Source of the DNA: Candidatus Tidjanibacter gallistercoris | GTDB taxonomy: Bacteria > Bacteroidota > Bacteroidia > Bacteroidales > Rikenellaceae | Assembly (NCBI GenBank): GCA_019114205.1 | Contig: DXFY01000062.1 | Coordinates: forward strand, 1-52,050 | Length of the DNA: 52,050 nt | Reading direction: 5' to 3' | Shown here: one piece after another, positions 42,744 through 51,063 of the stretch | Layout of the letters: each line of letters opens with the position of its first letter | How positions within the stretch are numbered: position 1 is the stretch's first letter | The notes under the pieces: model-generated | Database searches by the model: none | What the model was told of the DNA's origin: nothing | The model's input: the letters and a program-made list of their open reading frames with translations, nothing else | Translations under genes and position numbers: made by a program

Positions 42744-43577
42744 CTACCCCTTCCGAGGCCTGTCGATATAGACCATATCGCCCCCGGCAAGCGTACCGCC
42801 CGGTAGATGTTTCCGGTTGAACCGCCTCAGCCGCCGTTCCGGAATACCGAGCGACTCGGCGATAGCCGCATACGAATCCCCGCTGCGGGCCACCACATAC
42901 CGTATCCCGTCGCGCACGAAAATACCGCGCCCGCCCGCCGAATGGACAGCGACCGTATAATTGTCGATGTCGATGGGCCGGTCCGGATAGAAGGCATCCA
43001 CCATCTCGGCCATGGAGGGCACGACCGGTACGGCATCCACCCCTGCGAGGTAGGCGGGCAGTTCCCCGTCGTCGAGCAGGTACAGTTCGTAATCCTCGAT
43101 GCACTTTATCAGCGATGCCGCATAATGGGGAGCCGTAGCATAACCGCACTCCTTCAACCCGTAAGCCCATCCCTTGTAGTCTTTCGGGTCGAGTCGGAAC
43201 AGCCGCTCGTAGCGGGGACTGCTCTTCAGAAACTCGGAATGGTCCCTGTACGAATCCTCGATGGTGCTGTAACGCCTGAAACACTCCTGCAAAGCGTCGT
43301 CGTCGTACCGAACGGTATCTCCCAACCAGTTATTCTTGCACTTGATGCCGAAATGGTTGTTGGAACGCCGTGAAAGGTCGCTGTTGCCGTACCGCGACTC
43401 GATGATGCCCTGCGCAATCTTGATGCTCGCCGGTATGCCGTACAGCTTCTGGTGCTGCATGGCCAGCGGAGCATAGGTGGCAATGTATTCTTCGCGCGTC
43501 ATCTCCCGCTGGGCCGACGCTTCGGCCGCCGCCAGCAGGCATACGACCGACAATACGAAACGAACTGACAGCTTCAT
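42744..43577 (-). CDS. Secreted glucosaminidase with C-terminal LysM
   Basis: The 277-residue peptidoglycan hydrolase has a signal peptide (MKLSVRFVLSVVCLLAAAEASAQ). The glucosaminidase domain (about 28-180) contains SIKIAQGIIESRYGNSDLSR with the likely catalytic E60, then NNHFGIKCKNNW and GWAYGLKECGYATAPHYAASLIKCI. A single LysM-like module follows (about 225-275, YVVARSGDSYAAIAESLGIP). It would cut the glycan strand between GlcNAc and MurNAc during growth or division. The frame is open upstream to 43730, but that part would cross the duplicated promoter element, so ATG 43577, which starts the signal peptide, is used. Confidence 0.9.
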   Translation of the reverse strand: MKLSVRFVLSVVCLLAAAEASAQREMTREEYIATYAPLAMQHQKLYGIPASIKIAQGIIESRYGNSDLSRRSNNHFGIKCKNNWLGDTVRYDDDALQECFRRYSTIEDSYRDHSEFLKSSPRYERLFRLDPKDYKGWAYGLKECGYATAPHYAASLIKCIEDYELYLLDDGELPAYLAGVDAVPVVPSMAEMVDAFYPDRPIDIDNYTVAVHSAGGRGIFVRDGIRYVVARSGDSYAAIAESLGIPERRLRRFNRKHLPGGTLAGGDMVYIDRPRKG

Positions 43578-43616
43578 ATTCAATCCATATTCCGTTAACG
43601 GTTCGCAAAAACCATA

Positions 43617-43647
43617 CAAAGATAGCGAAAGGCGAGCGTAGCGGCAA
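43617..43647 (-). promoter_or_regulatory. Promoter of the glucosaminidase gene (in repeat unit 1)
   Basis: Reading leftward, TTG (43645-43647), 20 bases, then TATCTTTG (43617-43624), 40 bases before the ATG. A second, near-consensus copy in repeat unit 2 has TTG (43728-43730), 20 bases and TATCTTTA (43700-43707). Confidence 0.85.
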
Positions 43648-43783
43648 AAGAAAACGATGTTTTCGGTTTTGTCTTTGCCGAGCCGAATCCTATCTTCTCT
43701 AAAGATAGCGAAAGGCGAGCGCAGTGGCAAAAGAAAACAAAGTTTTCGATTTTGTCACTGCCGAGCCGTAGCCTGTCTTCTCT
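43618..43783 (-). repeat. 83-base tandem duplication carrying the promoter
   Basis: Units 43618-43700 and 43701-43783 are head-to-tail, match at 73 of 83 positions with no gaps, and are followed by a diverging start of a third (43784 on). Each holds a -33/-7 pair and an inner inverted repeat GAAAAC-NNN-GTTTTC (43650-43664 and 43733-43747). In unit 2 the flanks also pair, GCAGTGGCAAAA with TTTTGTCACTGC. Confidence 0.92.
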
Positions 43784-43918
43784 AAAGTTAGAATTTTATT
43801 CATCGAAATACACGGCGGAGTACGGATGCAATCCCGTCGTCCGGATGCAAAAGACGACTAAAAGGCGGAACATCATCGGGTTGCCGCAATCCGATGCGGA
43901 GGAGCCTCCGCAGGGTAT

Positions 43919-43948
43919 TTGCAAATCGGCGGAAAAACCGTAGCTTTG
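43919..43948 (+). promoter_or_regulatory. Consensus promoter of the DUF4254 gene
   Basis: TTG (43919-43921), 19 bases, then TAGCTTTG (43941-43948), giving about 55 bases of leader to the ATG at 44009. It is divergent from the glucosaminidase repeat promoters. Confidence 0.85.
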
Positions 43949-44008
43949 TATCGTGCCGGCCGGCCGCGGCCGCATACGACAACGCAAACAAAGAAACCTT
44001 ATCGAATC

Positions 44009-44611
44009 ATGTTTACCGAACAGGCCAACAAGATATTTGAACGCGCCATAGCGGATTACCACAACTACGACAATGTAGACCACCCCATCGCCAACCCCTA
44101 CACGCCGGGGAGCATCGAACATTTGCTCTACCGCAAGAACTGGATTGACACGGTACAGTGGCACCTGGAGGACATCATACGCGACCCGAACATCGACCCG
44201 GCGGAGGCGCTGAAAATCAAAAGACGCATCGACGCATCGAACCAGGAACGCACCGACATGGTGGAATACATCGACAGCTGGCTGCTGGACCGGTACCGGG
44301 ATGTGACGCCCGCCCCGGACGCACGCATCAATACCGAGACGCCCGCATGGGCCATCGACCGCCTGTCGATTCTCGCGCTCAAGATTTACCACATGGAACA
44401 GGAGGCTTCGCGGCCCGACACCGACGAAGCCCACCGCAGCGCATGCAGCGCGAAGCTCTCCGTGCTGCTGACCCAGAGGGCCGACCTCTCCGTCGCAATC
44501 GACGAGCTCATCGAGGATATCGAAGCGGGCAGGAAGTACATGAAGGTCTATAAACAGATGAAAATGTACAACGACCCGTCGCTCAACCCCGTGCTGTACG
44601 GTAAAAAATAA
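44009..44611 (+). CDS. DUF4254 family protein
   Basis: The 200-residue cytoplasmic helical protein starts MFTEQANKIFERAIADYH. It has the family's LLYRKNWIDTVQWHLEDIIRDP and LKIKRRIDASNQERTDMVEYID segments. The C-terminal part is SAKLSVLLTQRADLSVAIDELIEDIEAGRKYMKVYKQMKMYNDPSLNPVLYG. DUF4254 is widespread in Bacteroidetes, has no assigned activity, and is usually beside a family 9 glycosyltransferase, as here. The frame is open back to 43919, but the promoter overlaps that region, so ATG 44009 was chosen. Confidence 0.88.
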   Translation: MFTEQANKIFERAIADYHNYDNVDHPIANPYTPGSIEHLLYRKNWIDTVQWHLEDIIRDPNIDPAEALKIKRRIDASNQERTDMVEYIDSWLLDRYRDVTPAPDARINTETPAWAIDRLSILALKIYHMEQEASRPDTDEAHRSACSAKLSVLLTQRADLSVAIDELIEDIEAGRKYMKVYKQMKMYNDPSLNPVLYGKK

Positions 44612-44747
44612 GCGTACCGGATACGCCCCCGGATTCCGGTTCCGTTATAATGACGGACATGCGGTCCGACGGGCCCGACGCAGTCCCCCGACGTACCGCC
44701 CGTTTCCGCGAGCGGACGGAGCGGGAAACCTTAAACGAGCTATCGGT

Positions 44748-45827
44748 TTGACTGAAAAAAGGACAGAGAACGGTCATCTCCTCATCATGCGCCTGTCGGC
44801 CATGGGGGATGTCGCCATGACGGTGCCGGTCGTTGCGGCGCTGCGGCGAGCCTATCCGTCGCTCCGGATAAGCGTGCTGACACGAACGGGCTTCCGCCCG
44901 TTCTTCCGCGGCATTCCCGACCTGACATTCGTAGATTTCGACCCGACCGGTCGTCACAAGGGCTTTTTCGGCCTCGTCCGGCTCGCCTGCGACATCGGCA
45001 CCTGCGGGGCGGATACCGTCGCCGACCTGCACGATGTGCTCCGCACGAAGGTCGTGCGCACGCTGGTCAGGCTGCGGGGCATGCGCGTGGCGGTCATCGA
45101 CAAGGGGCGGAAGGAAAAGAAGGCCATGACGCGCCGGGCGGGCAAACGCCTCGTACCGCTCGCTCCGACGACCGAACGCTACCGCCACACGATACGCCGG
45201 CTGGGCTTCGACTTCGACATGCCGCGCGAACCGGAACGGGCCGTATGCCCCGTCCCCGACCCGATTGCCGGTACGACCGGTCCGAAGAAGGGGCGCTGGG
45301 TAGGCATCGCCCCCTTCGCCAAACACCGAGGGAAAATCTACCCCATCCCCCTGACCGACGAACTCATCGGGCTGCTGAACGAAACGTACGACCGCGTATT
45401 CCTCTTCGGCGGCGGCGAACACGAGAAAAGTTTCGCCGAAGGAATGGAAAGACGGCACCGAGGAGTGGTTTCGGTCATCGGACGCATGAACATGTCGCAG
45501 GAAATGGACCTCATCGCCAACCTCGACGCCATGGTGACCATGGACTCCGCCACCATGCACATCGCCTCGCTGCTGGGCGTACCCGTGGTTTCCGTCTGGG
45601 GCGCGACGCATCCTTTCGCGGGATTTTACGGCTACGGGCAGGACCCGGCCAATGCTGTACAGGCCGACATGCCCTGCCGTCCCTGTTCGGTCTTCGGCGA
45701 CAGGCCCTGCATCTTCGGCGATTACCGCTGCATGCATGCGATTGCCCCGCAGCAAATCGCAGAACGGGTAGAACGGGTCGTCTCGGCCCGGACGATACCG
45801 CCGGAAAGCATCCGAAACCATCCATGA
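44748..45827 (+). CDS. Family 9 glycosyltransferase (heptosyltransferase-like)
   Basis: The 359-residue GT9 protein opens with LLIMRLSAMGDVAMTVPVVAALRRAYP, the family N-terminus. The donor-binding C-terminal domain has GIAPFAKHRGKIYP, RVFLFGGGEHEKSFAEGM and MDSATMHIASLLGVPVVSVWGATHPFAGFYG. GT9 enzymes transfer heptose or related sugars to lipopolysaccharide core. The acceptor here is not known. The assigned start is TTG 44748. An ATG at 44787 would begin at MRLSAMGD and cut the first strand, so an upstream non-ATG start is more likely. It follows DUF4254 by 136 bases. Confidence 0.9.
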   Translation: MTEKRTENGHLLIMRLSAMGDVAMTVPVVAALRRAYPSLRISVLTRTGFRPFFRGIPDLTFVDFDPTGRHKGFFGLVRLACDIGTCGADTVADLHDVLRTKVVRTLVRLRGMRVAVIDKGRKEKKAMTRRAGKRLVPLAPTTERYRHTIRRLGFDFDMPREPERAVCPVPDPIAGTTGPKKGRWVGIAPFAKHRGKIYPIPLTDELIGLLNETYDRVFLFGGGEHEKSFAEGMERRHRGVVSVIGRMNMSQEMDLIANLDAMVTMDSATMHIASLLGVPVVSVWGATHPFAGFYGYGQDPANAVQADMPCRPCSVFGDRPCIFGDYRCMHAIAPQQIAERVERVVSARTIPPESIRNHP

Positions 45828-45873
45828 ATGCAACGAACGCCTTAGCGACAACCATCCCTTCCGTACGGATACC

Positions 45874-46206
45874 ATGAAACAATACCTGCTTCTGCTGCTG
45901 GCCATCGTGGCGGAAACGATTGCCACCTCGTCGCTCAAAATGAGCGAACAGTTCACCAAACTCGTCCCGTCCATCATCACGGTCATCGGATACGGTGCGG
46001 CGTTCTACTGCCTCAGCCTCGTCCTCAAGACCGTTCCGGTAGGCATCGCCTATGCACTCTGGTCGGGCATAGGCATCATCCTGATTACCCTTATCGGCGT
46101 ATTCTATTTCAAACAGCATCTCGACCTGCCGGCCATCATAGGACTCGTCCTCATCGTCGCAGGAGTGGTCGTCATCAACGTTTTCTCCAAATCCGTTTCG
46201 CACTGA
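45874..46206 (+). CDS. Small multidrug resistance (SMR) family transporter
   Basis: The 110-residue, four-helix membrane protein is of the EmrE/QacE/SugE type. The essential membrane glutamate is E14 (in LLLAIVAETIATSSLK), exactly where EmrE has it. GYGAAFYCLSLVLKTVPVGIAYALWSGIGI is the second conserved region, with the family tryptophan. It works as an antiparallel homodimer exchanging protons for cationic drugs or, in some subfamilies, guanidinium. AYALWSG agrees more with the drug-exporting subtype than with Gdx, but this is not decisive. It begins 46 bases after the GT9 gene and may be co-transcribed. Confidence 0.93.
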   Translation: MKQYLLLLLAIVAETIATSSLKMSEQFTKLVPSIITVIGYGAAFYCLSLVLKTVPVGIAYALWSGIGIILITLIGVFYFKQHLDLPAIIGLVLIVAGVVVINVFSKSVSH

Positions 46207-46245
46207 CGGACGGGTGCCTCCCCCGCCCGGAATGTCTTGAAACAA

Positions 46246-46276
46246 CCGGCGCCCCTTCCTTTCGCAACGGCGCCGG
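46246..46276. repeat. 8-bp GC inverted repeat after the SMR gene
   Basis: CCGGCGCC (46246-46253) and GGCGCCGG (46269-46276). Each arm is itself nearly palindromic. No T run follows. It may be a factor-dependent terminator for the DUF4254-GT9-SMR unit. Confidence 0.5.
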
Positions 46277-46337
46277 CCGGAGGGGTACGACCCGAGCGGA
46301 ATGCCGCAATTTCCCTGTTATATCATTCACAGTTATT

Positions 46338-46367
46338 TTGCGCTCTGAAAAATAAAGCCTATCTTTG
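46338..46367 (+). promoter_or_regulatory. Consensus promoter of gcvH
   Basis: TTG (46338-46340), 19 bases, then TATCTTTG (46360-46367), a perfect match. It gives a leader of about 90 bases to the ATG at 46465. Confidence 0.87.
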
Positions 46368-46464
46368 ACGGTAATTCCGGACGCGGATGCCGCGCGGGTG
46401 TCCGCGCCGGGTACCGCAAGGAGTAATTGAAAGAGAAAACATTAACCATCAATTTTTTTCAGCA

Positions 46465-46842
46465 ATGAACATACCTGCTAATCTCAAGTATTCCAACGAC
46501 CACGAATGGGTAAGGGTCGAAGGGAACGAAGCATTCATCGGCATCACGGATTTCGCACAGAGCCAGCTCGGCGACATCGTATTCGTAGACGTTCCCACGG
46601 TGGGCGAATCGCTCGGCCAGAACGAAGTGTTCGGTTCGATTGAAGCCGTCAAGACCGTTTCCGACGCATTCCTTCCCGTAAGCGGCGAAATACTCGAATT
46701 CAACGAGGCCCTCGAAAACGACCCGGCGCTCGTGAACAAGGACCCGTACGGCGAAGGCTGGATTATCAAAGTCGGCATGGCCAATCCCGCCGAAGCGGAT
46801 ACGCTCCTTTCGGCAGACGACTATGCCAAACTCATAGGCTGA
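46465..46842 (+). CDS. gcvH: Glycine cleavage system H protein
   Basis: The 125-residue lipoyl carrier opens [20 protein letters not shown]. The lipoylated lysine is K63 in [19 protein letters not shown]. The end is [28 protein letters not shown]. It shuttles the aminomethyl group between the P, T and L proteins of glycine cleavage. Those other components are not in this window. In some bacteria GcvH also serves lipoate transfer to other enzymes. The start at 46465 was chosen because the longer frame from 46387 lacks similarity. Confidence 0.97.
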   Translation: MNIPANLKYSNDHEWVRVEGNEAFIGITDFAQSQLGDIVFVDVPTVGESLGQNEVFGSIEAVKTVSDAFLPVSGEILEFNEALENDPALVNKDPYGEGWIIKVGMANPAEADTLLSADDYAKLIG

Positions 46843-46963
46843 CGGCCGGGGACAGGCGCCTCCCGGTTCGGGTTACATCAGGTTTAGATATACGGCAGGC
46901 GGTACCGCACGGATGCTCGGCGGCACCGCCCTGCCCTAAAGGTTAAACATAAAACATCAGATT

Positions 46964-47905
46964 ATGTCAAAAGTAACAGTTGTCGGCGCAGGCAACGTAG
47001 GCGCTACCTGCGTGAATGCGATGGCCATCCGCGAAACTGCCGGAGAGGTCGTGCTCCTCGACATCAAGGAAGGTCTGGCCGAAGGCAAGGTACTCGACAT
47101 GTACCAGACTTCGACATTGATGGATTTCGACACCAACCTGCTCGGTGTCACCAACGATTACGCGAAAACGGCCGACTCCGACGTGGTGGTCATCACTTCC
47201 GGAATGCCCCGCAAACCGGGCATGACCCGCGAAGAACTGATTGGCGTCAATGCCGGCATCGTCAAGGAAGTCGTCACCAACATCCTCAAGTATTCGCCCA
47301 ATGCCATTCTGCTCATCGTCAGCAACCCGATGGACACCATGACGACCCTGGCCCAGAAGGTGAGCGGACTGCCCGCCAACCGGGTATTCGGCATGGGCGG
47401 CGCGTTGGACAGCGCACGTTTCCGCGGATACCTCGCCAAAGCGCTCGGAGCAAGCGCCAATGACGTGGACGGCATGGTCATCGGCGGCCACGGCGATACG
47501 ACCATGATACCGCTCGTCGGCAAAGCATCCTACAAGGGCGTGCCCGTCAGCGAATTTCTCGATGAGAAAACGCTCGGCGAGATAGCGGCGGCCACGATGG
47601 TCGGCGGAGCCACGCTCACCAAAATGCTCGGTACATCGGCTTGGTATGCTCCGGGAGCAGCTGCCGCCCGCATCGTGGAAAGCATCATCAACGACGAGAA
47701 GAAGGTATTCCCCTCCTGCGTACACCTCGAAGGCCAGTACGGTCAGGACGACCTCTACATCGGCGCTCCGGCCGTTATCGGTCGCAACGGCGTAGAGAAA
47801 GTCGTGGAAATCAACCTCAACGAGGCAGAGAAAGCCGCATTTGCCAAAAGTGCGGAGGCGGTTCGCAATACGAACAAAGTCCTTTACGAGATAGGCGCCT
47901 TATAA
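46964..47905 (+). CDS. mdh: Malate dehydrogenase (LDH-like type)
   Basis: The 313-residue protein interconverts malate and oxaloacetate with NAD. The dinucleotide fold is VTVVGAGNVGATCVNAMA (about 4-21). The substrate arginines are in SGMPRKPGMTREEL, and the second arginine region is GGALDSARFRGYLAKALG. The catalytic histidine lies in VIGGHGDTTMIPL. The double arginine near residue 82 (PRKPGMTR) marks malate rather than lactate specificity. It lies 121 bases after gcvH with no consensus promoter between, so read-through from the gcvH promoter is possible. Confidence 0.97.
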   Translation: MSKVTVVGAGNVGATCVNAMAIRETAGEVVLLDIKEGLAEGKVLDMYQTSTLMDFDTNLLGVTNDYAKTADSDVVVITSGMPRKPGMTREELIGVNAGIVKEVVTNILKYSPNAILLIVSNPMDTMTTLAQKVSGLPANRVFGMGGALDSARFRGYLAKALGASANDVDGMVIGGHGDTTMIPLVGKASYKGVPVSEFLDEKTLGEIAAATMVGGATLTKMLGTSAWYAPGAAAARIVESIINDEKKVFPSCVHLEGQYGQDDLYIGAPAVIGRNGVEKVVEINLNEAEKAAFAKSAEAVRNTNKVLYEIGAL

Positions 47906-47950
47906 ACCGGGAGGAAACAACCGGAGCGGGCGCTTCGCTCCCTCGACACC

Positions 47951-47983
47951 GACGCCCATGACAATTTCCTCGTCATGGGCGTC
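47951..47983 (+). terminator. Strong hairpin after mdh
   Basis: GACGCCCATGAC (47951-47962) and GTCATGGGCGTC (47972-47983) form a perfect 12-bp stem about 45 bases past the stop. The following bases (TTGCCG) have only a short T run, so termination efficiency is uncertain. Confidence 0.65.
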
Positions 47984-48182
47984 TTGCCGTTCCAGCAGGG
48001 CTGTGTGGCTCCCGCCTCCCGATACGCCAGAACGAATAAGCCTTACTACGCACCGGCCGGTTCACTGCATGCATGCTACGCCGGCCGCATGAGTACAATA
48101 CAACAGGCATTCCGGACACCTGCTCCGGTCGCTACCCGATAATCTTTTCCGTGTCGCCCGACGCACGGCCCGTACAGTCAGA
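47984..48182. other. Convergent spacer, nothing else seen
   Basis: This is the space between the mdh hairpin and the rmlB-side hairpin. No frame with protein-like features and no promoter match was noticed. Confidence 0.5.
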
Positions 48183-48203
48183 AGGGGCCCCGTCGAGCCC
48201 CCT
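48183..48203 (-). terminator. Probable terminator of the rml operon
   Basis: On the minus strand AGGGGGC and GCCCCT (48183-48203) form a GC-rich stem about 35 bases past the rmlB stop, followed by a short TTC tail. Confidence 0.5.
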
Positions 48204-48237
48204 CTAATTCCCATCCGTCATAAACGGAACGATGCCG

Positions 48238-49362
48238 TTACCGATTCCGGTACATCTTCTCGTAATACTGTTCGTACTCGCCGCTCGTGACGTTATCCAG
48301 CCACTCCTGATTTTCGAGGTACCAGCGGACGGTTTTTTCGATGCCTTCTTCGAACTGAAGGCTGGGTTCCCAACCGAGCTCCTCTTTCAGTTTCGAGGAA
48401 TCTATCGCATAACGCAGGTCGTGCCCTGCCCGGTCGGTCACATAGGTTATCAGCTTCATGCTCGTTCCTTCCGGATTTCCGAGCAGTCTGTCCACCGTCC
48501 GGACGATGACCTTTATCAGGTCGATGTTCTTCCATTCGTTGAAACCGCCGATGTTGTAGGTATCGGCAATCCGACCGTTGTGGAAAATGACATCGATTGC
48601 ACGGGCGTGGTCCTCGACATAGAGCCAGTCCCGAACGTTCTCTCCGCGACCGTACACGGGAAGCGGTTTGCCGTGACGAATGTTGTTGATGAAGAGCGGA
48701 ATCAGCTTTTCCGGGAACTGGTAGGGCCCGTAATTGTTCGAGCAGTTGGTCACGATGGTCGGCAGGCCGTACGTATCATGGAAGGCCCGCACGAAATGGT
48801 CGCTCGACGCCTTGCTCGCACTGTAAGGGCTGTGCGGGTCGTATTTGGTCGTCTCATAAAAGAACTCTCTGCCATAGGCCAAATGATGTTCGCCCGATGA
48901 AGCCGTCGTCGTGAACGGCGGTTCGATGCCCTCGGGATGCGTCATCTCCAGCGCCCCGTACACCTCGTCCGTGGAGATATGGTAAAACCGCCTGCCTTCG
49001 TAATCGCCGTTCCAATACTCTTTTGCCGCCTGCAACAGGACGAGCGTTCCCATGACATTCGTCCGTGCAAAGGTGAACGGGTCCTTGATGCTCCGGTCTA
49101 CATGGCTTTCGGCAGCCAAATGAATGATACCGTCGATTGCATACTCCCGCATGATTTCGCCCATGCGCCCGTAATCGCAAATATCCGCCCGCACGAACGT
49201 ATAATTGGGCCTGTCCTCGATATCCCGCAGGTTGTTGAGGTTCCCCGCATAAGTCAGCTTGTCGAGGTTGACGATGCGGTAATCGGGATATTTGTTCACG
49301 AACAGCCTCACCACATGGCTGCCGATGAAACCGGCGCCGCCGGTAATTAGAATATTTTTCAT
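48238..49362 (-). CDS. rmlB: dTDP-glucose 4,6-dehydratase
   Basis: The 374-residue short-chain dehydrogenase-type enzyme makes dTDP-4-keto-6-deoxyglucose. The NAD site is ITGGAGFIGSHVVRLF at the N-terminus. HLAAESHVDRSI and the catalytic HISTDEVYGAL (Thr-Asp-Glu) match RmlB, with the YSASKASSDHFVRA tyrosine-lysine pair. ENVRDWLYVEDHARAID and YNIGGFNE complete the family pattern. It is the last gene of rmlA-C-D-B, 18 bases after rmlD. Placing rmlB last is unusual relative to the common BDAC order but occurs in Bacteroidetes. Confidence 0.97.
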   Translation of the reverse strand: MKNILITGGAGFIGSHVVRLFVNKYPDYRIVNLDKLTYAGNLNNLRDIEDRPNYTFVRADICDYGRMGEIMREYAIDGIIHLAAESHVDRSIKDPFTFARTNVMGTLVLLQAAKEYWNGDYEGRRFYHISTDEVYGALEMTHPEGIEPPFTTTASSGEHHLAYGREFFYETTKYDPHSPYSASKASSDHFVRAFHDTYGLPTIVTNCSNNYGPYQFPEKLIPLFINNIRHGKPLPVYGRGENVRDWLYVEDHARAIDVIFHNGRIADTYNIGGFNEWKNIDLIKVIVRTVDRLLGNPEGTSMKLITYVTDRAGHDLRYAIDSSKLKEELGWEPSLQFEEGIEKTVRWYLENQEWLDNVTSGEYEQYYEKMYRNR

Positions 49363-49380
49363 AAACTCCAGTATTTCAAT

Positions 49381-50247
49381 TCATCGTTTTCCGCTCTGCG
49401 GCAACAGAATATCCAGACACGTCCGCAGCGATACGCGCCAATCCGGAATTTCCGCCCCCACGGCCGCAATGCGGCTCTTATCCAGCACGGAGTAATGCGG
49501 CCGCCGCGCCGCCGTGGGATAACCCGCCGTATCGACCGGCACGACCGCAACCGGCATGTCCGCCTGACGGAATATTTCCACCGCGAAATCATACCAGGTA
49601 GTTTCGCCGCCGTCCGTATAGTGGAACAGCTCCATGCTCTCGCCGGACCGCTGAACCAACACCATGAGAGCGTGCGCAAGGTCTGTCGCATAGGTAGGCG
49701 TACCGCGCTGGTCATCGACCACGCTCGGCGTCTTTCCCTCGCCGGCCAACCGCAGCATGGTCTTCACGAAATTATTACCGAATTCCGAATAGAGCCACGC
49801 CGTACGCACGATGGCTCCACAGGCACCGGATGCCCGCACCCGTTCCTCGCCCGCCAGTTTCGTCCGACCGTAAACGCTCACCGGCCTCACAGCATCTTCC
49901 TCGCGGTAAGGCCGCGTTCCGTTCCCGTCGAACACATAATCGGTCGATACGTGGATGAGCCGACAACCGTACCGCACGGCGAGCGCCGCGAGTACCGCCG
50001 GCCCGTCCGCATTGACGCGTTCCGCCGCCGCTTCGTCGCCCTCGGCCCTGTCCACTGCCGTATAAGCGGCACAGTTGACGATTACCTCCGCCCCGCACGC
50101 CTTTACAACGGCCTCCATCCCACCCGCATCGGTGATGTCGCCTTCCGGCAGGTCGGTGAACACGAACTCGTGTTCGGGATATTCGGGCGCTATCTTCTGC
50201 AGCGACAGGCCGAGCTGGCCGTTCGCACCGGTTACCAACAGTATCAT
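49381..50247 (-). CDS. rmlD: dTDP-4-dehydrorhamnose reductase
   Basis: The 288-residue NADPH-dependent reductase carries out the final step to dTDP-L-rhamnose. It starts MILLVTGANGQLGLSLQKI. The family blocks are VNCAAYTAVDRAEGDEAAAERVNADGP, IHVSTDYVFDGNGTRPYREED with the catalytic threonine, and PVSVYGRTKLAGEERV with the YxxxK pair. The C-terminal TPTYATDLAHALMVL and KSRIAAVGAEIPDWRVSL are also present. It follows rmlC by 51 bases. Confidence 0.96.
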   Translation of the reverse strand: MILLVTGANGQLGLSLQKIAPEYPEHEFVFTDLPEGDITDAGGMEAVVKACGAEVIVNCAAYTAVDRAEGDEAAAERVNADGPAVLAALAVRYGCRLIHVSTDYVFDGNGTRPYREEDAVRPVSVYGRTKLAGEERVRASGACGAIVRTAWLYSEFGNNFVKTMLRLAGEGKTPSVVDDQRGTPTYATDLAHALMVLVQRSGESMELFHYTDGGETTWYDFAVEIFRQADMPVAVVPVDTAGYPTAARRPHYSVLDKSRIAAVGAEIPDWRVSLRTCLDILLPQSGKR

Positions 50248-50298
50248 CGGTTTCTTTTTTGGCGGTTATCCCCGGATTCGCTCCGCGGGAATCTCCTG

Positions 50299-50871
50299 TT
50301 ATCGGTAAAGTTTCTCGTTATAATCGAACAGCCGGGCCGCCTGCAGCATGGGATGGTTCCGGTCTTTCTCGGAAAGCACGATGTCACTCTCCGGGATTCC
50401 CCAATCGATGGCCAGCGTCGGGTCGTTCCAGGCGATGGCCCCTTCATGGTCGGGCGCATAGTAATCGTCGCATTTGTACTGGAAAACGGCCCGTTCGCTC
50501 AGCGTCACGAAACCGTGCGCGAAGCCGCGCGGAATGAACAGCTGCCGGTGGTTCTCCCCGGTAAGTTCCACGGCTACGTATTTGCCGAACGTAGGCGACC
50601 CTACCCGGATGTCTACCGCGAAATCGACCACGCGGCCCGACACGACACGCACGAGCTTGCTCTGGCTGCGGGGCGGCAGCTGATAATGGAGTCCGCGCAG
50701 CACGCCGTAACGCGAACACGATTCGTTATCCTGTACGAACACCGTGCGGCATACTTCGCGCTCGAACGCCGCCTGCGAAAAACTTTCCATGAAATATCCC
50801 CGTTCATCACCGAATACACGCGGCTCGATGACCACGACGCCGGGAATAGACGTCTCTGTCACTTGCATCAT
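50299..50871 (-). CDS. rmlC: dTDP-4-dehydrorhamnose 3,5-epimerase
   Basis: The 190-residue cupin-type epimerase acts between RmlB and RmlD. The family pattern is VVVIEPRVFGDERGYFMESF, VLRGLHYQLPPRSQSKLVRV with the catalytic histidine, and LFIPRGFAHGFVTLSE. The conserved YKCDDYYAPDHEGAIAWNDP follows. The length and motifs are complete. A consensus promoter (50952-50981) lies about 80 bases before its ATG, inside the operon. Confidence 0.97.
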   Translation of the reverse strand: MMQVTETSIPGVVVIEPRVFGDERGYFMESFSQAAFEREVCRTVFVQDNESCSRYGVLRGLHYQLPPRSQSKLVRVVSGRVVDFAVDIRVGSPTFGKYVAVELTGENHRQLFIPRGFAHGFVTLSERAVFQYKCDDYYAPDHEGAIAWNDPTLAIDWGIPESDIVLSEKDRNHPMLQAARLFDYNEKLYR

Positions 50872-50951
50872 TTCAAAAAATCATTGTTTCGTCCACCCTA
50901 AGCATCATCCTGCTCCGGAAGGTACCGTATGCAACGCATAGGCCGACCGTA

Positions 50952-50981
50952 CAAAGATAACCAGGAACGCTTTCCGTACAA
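50952..50981 (-). promoter_or_regulatory. Internal promoter before rmlC
   Basis: Reading leftward, TTG (50979-50981), 19 bases, then TATCTTTG (50952-50959), a perfect match. It lies in the 192-base rmlA-rmlC gap and would drive rmlC-D-B apart from rmlA. Confidence 0.85.
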
Positions 50982-51063
50982 TCGGCGGTCGCACCCTTTC
51001 GTGCAGCACGACACGAACTCGTCTTTCCGGTTTCTCGTTCTGCGTTGTTCTCTACCGTCGCGA

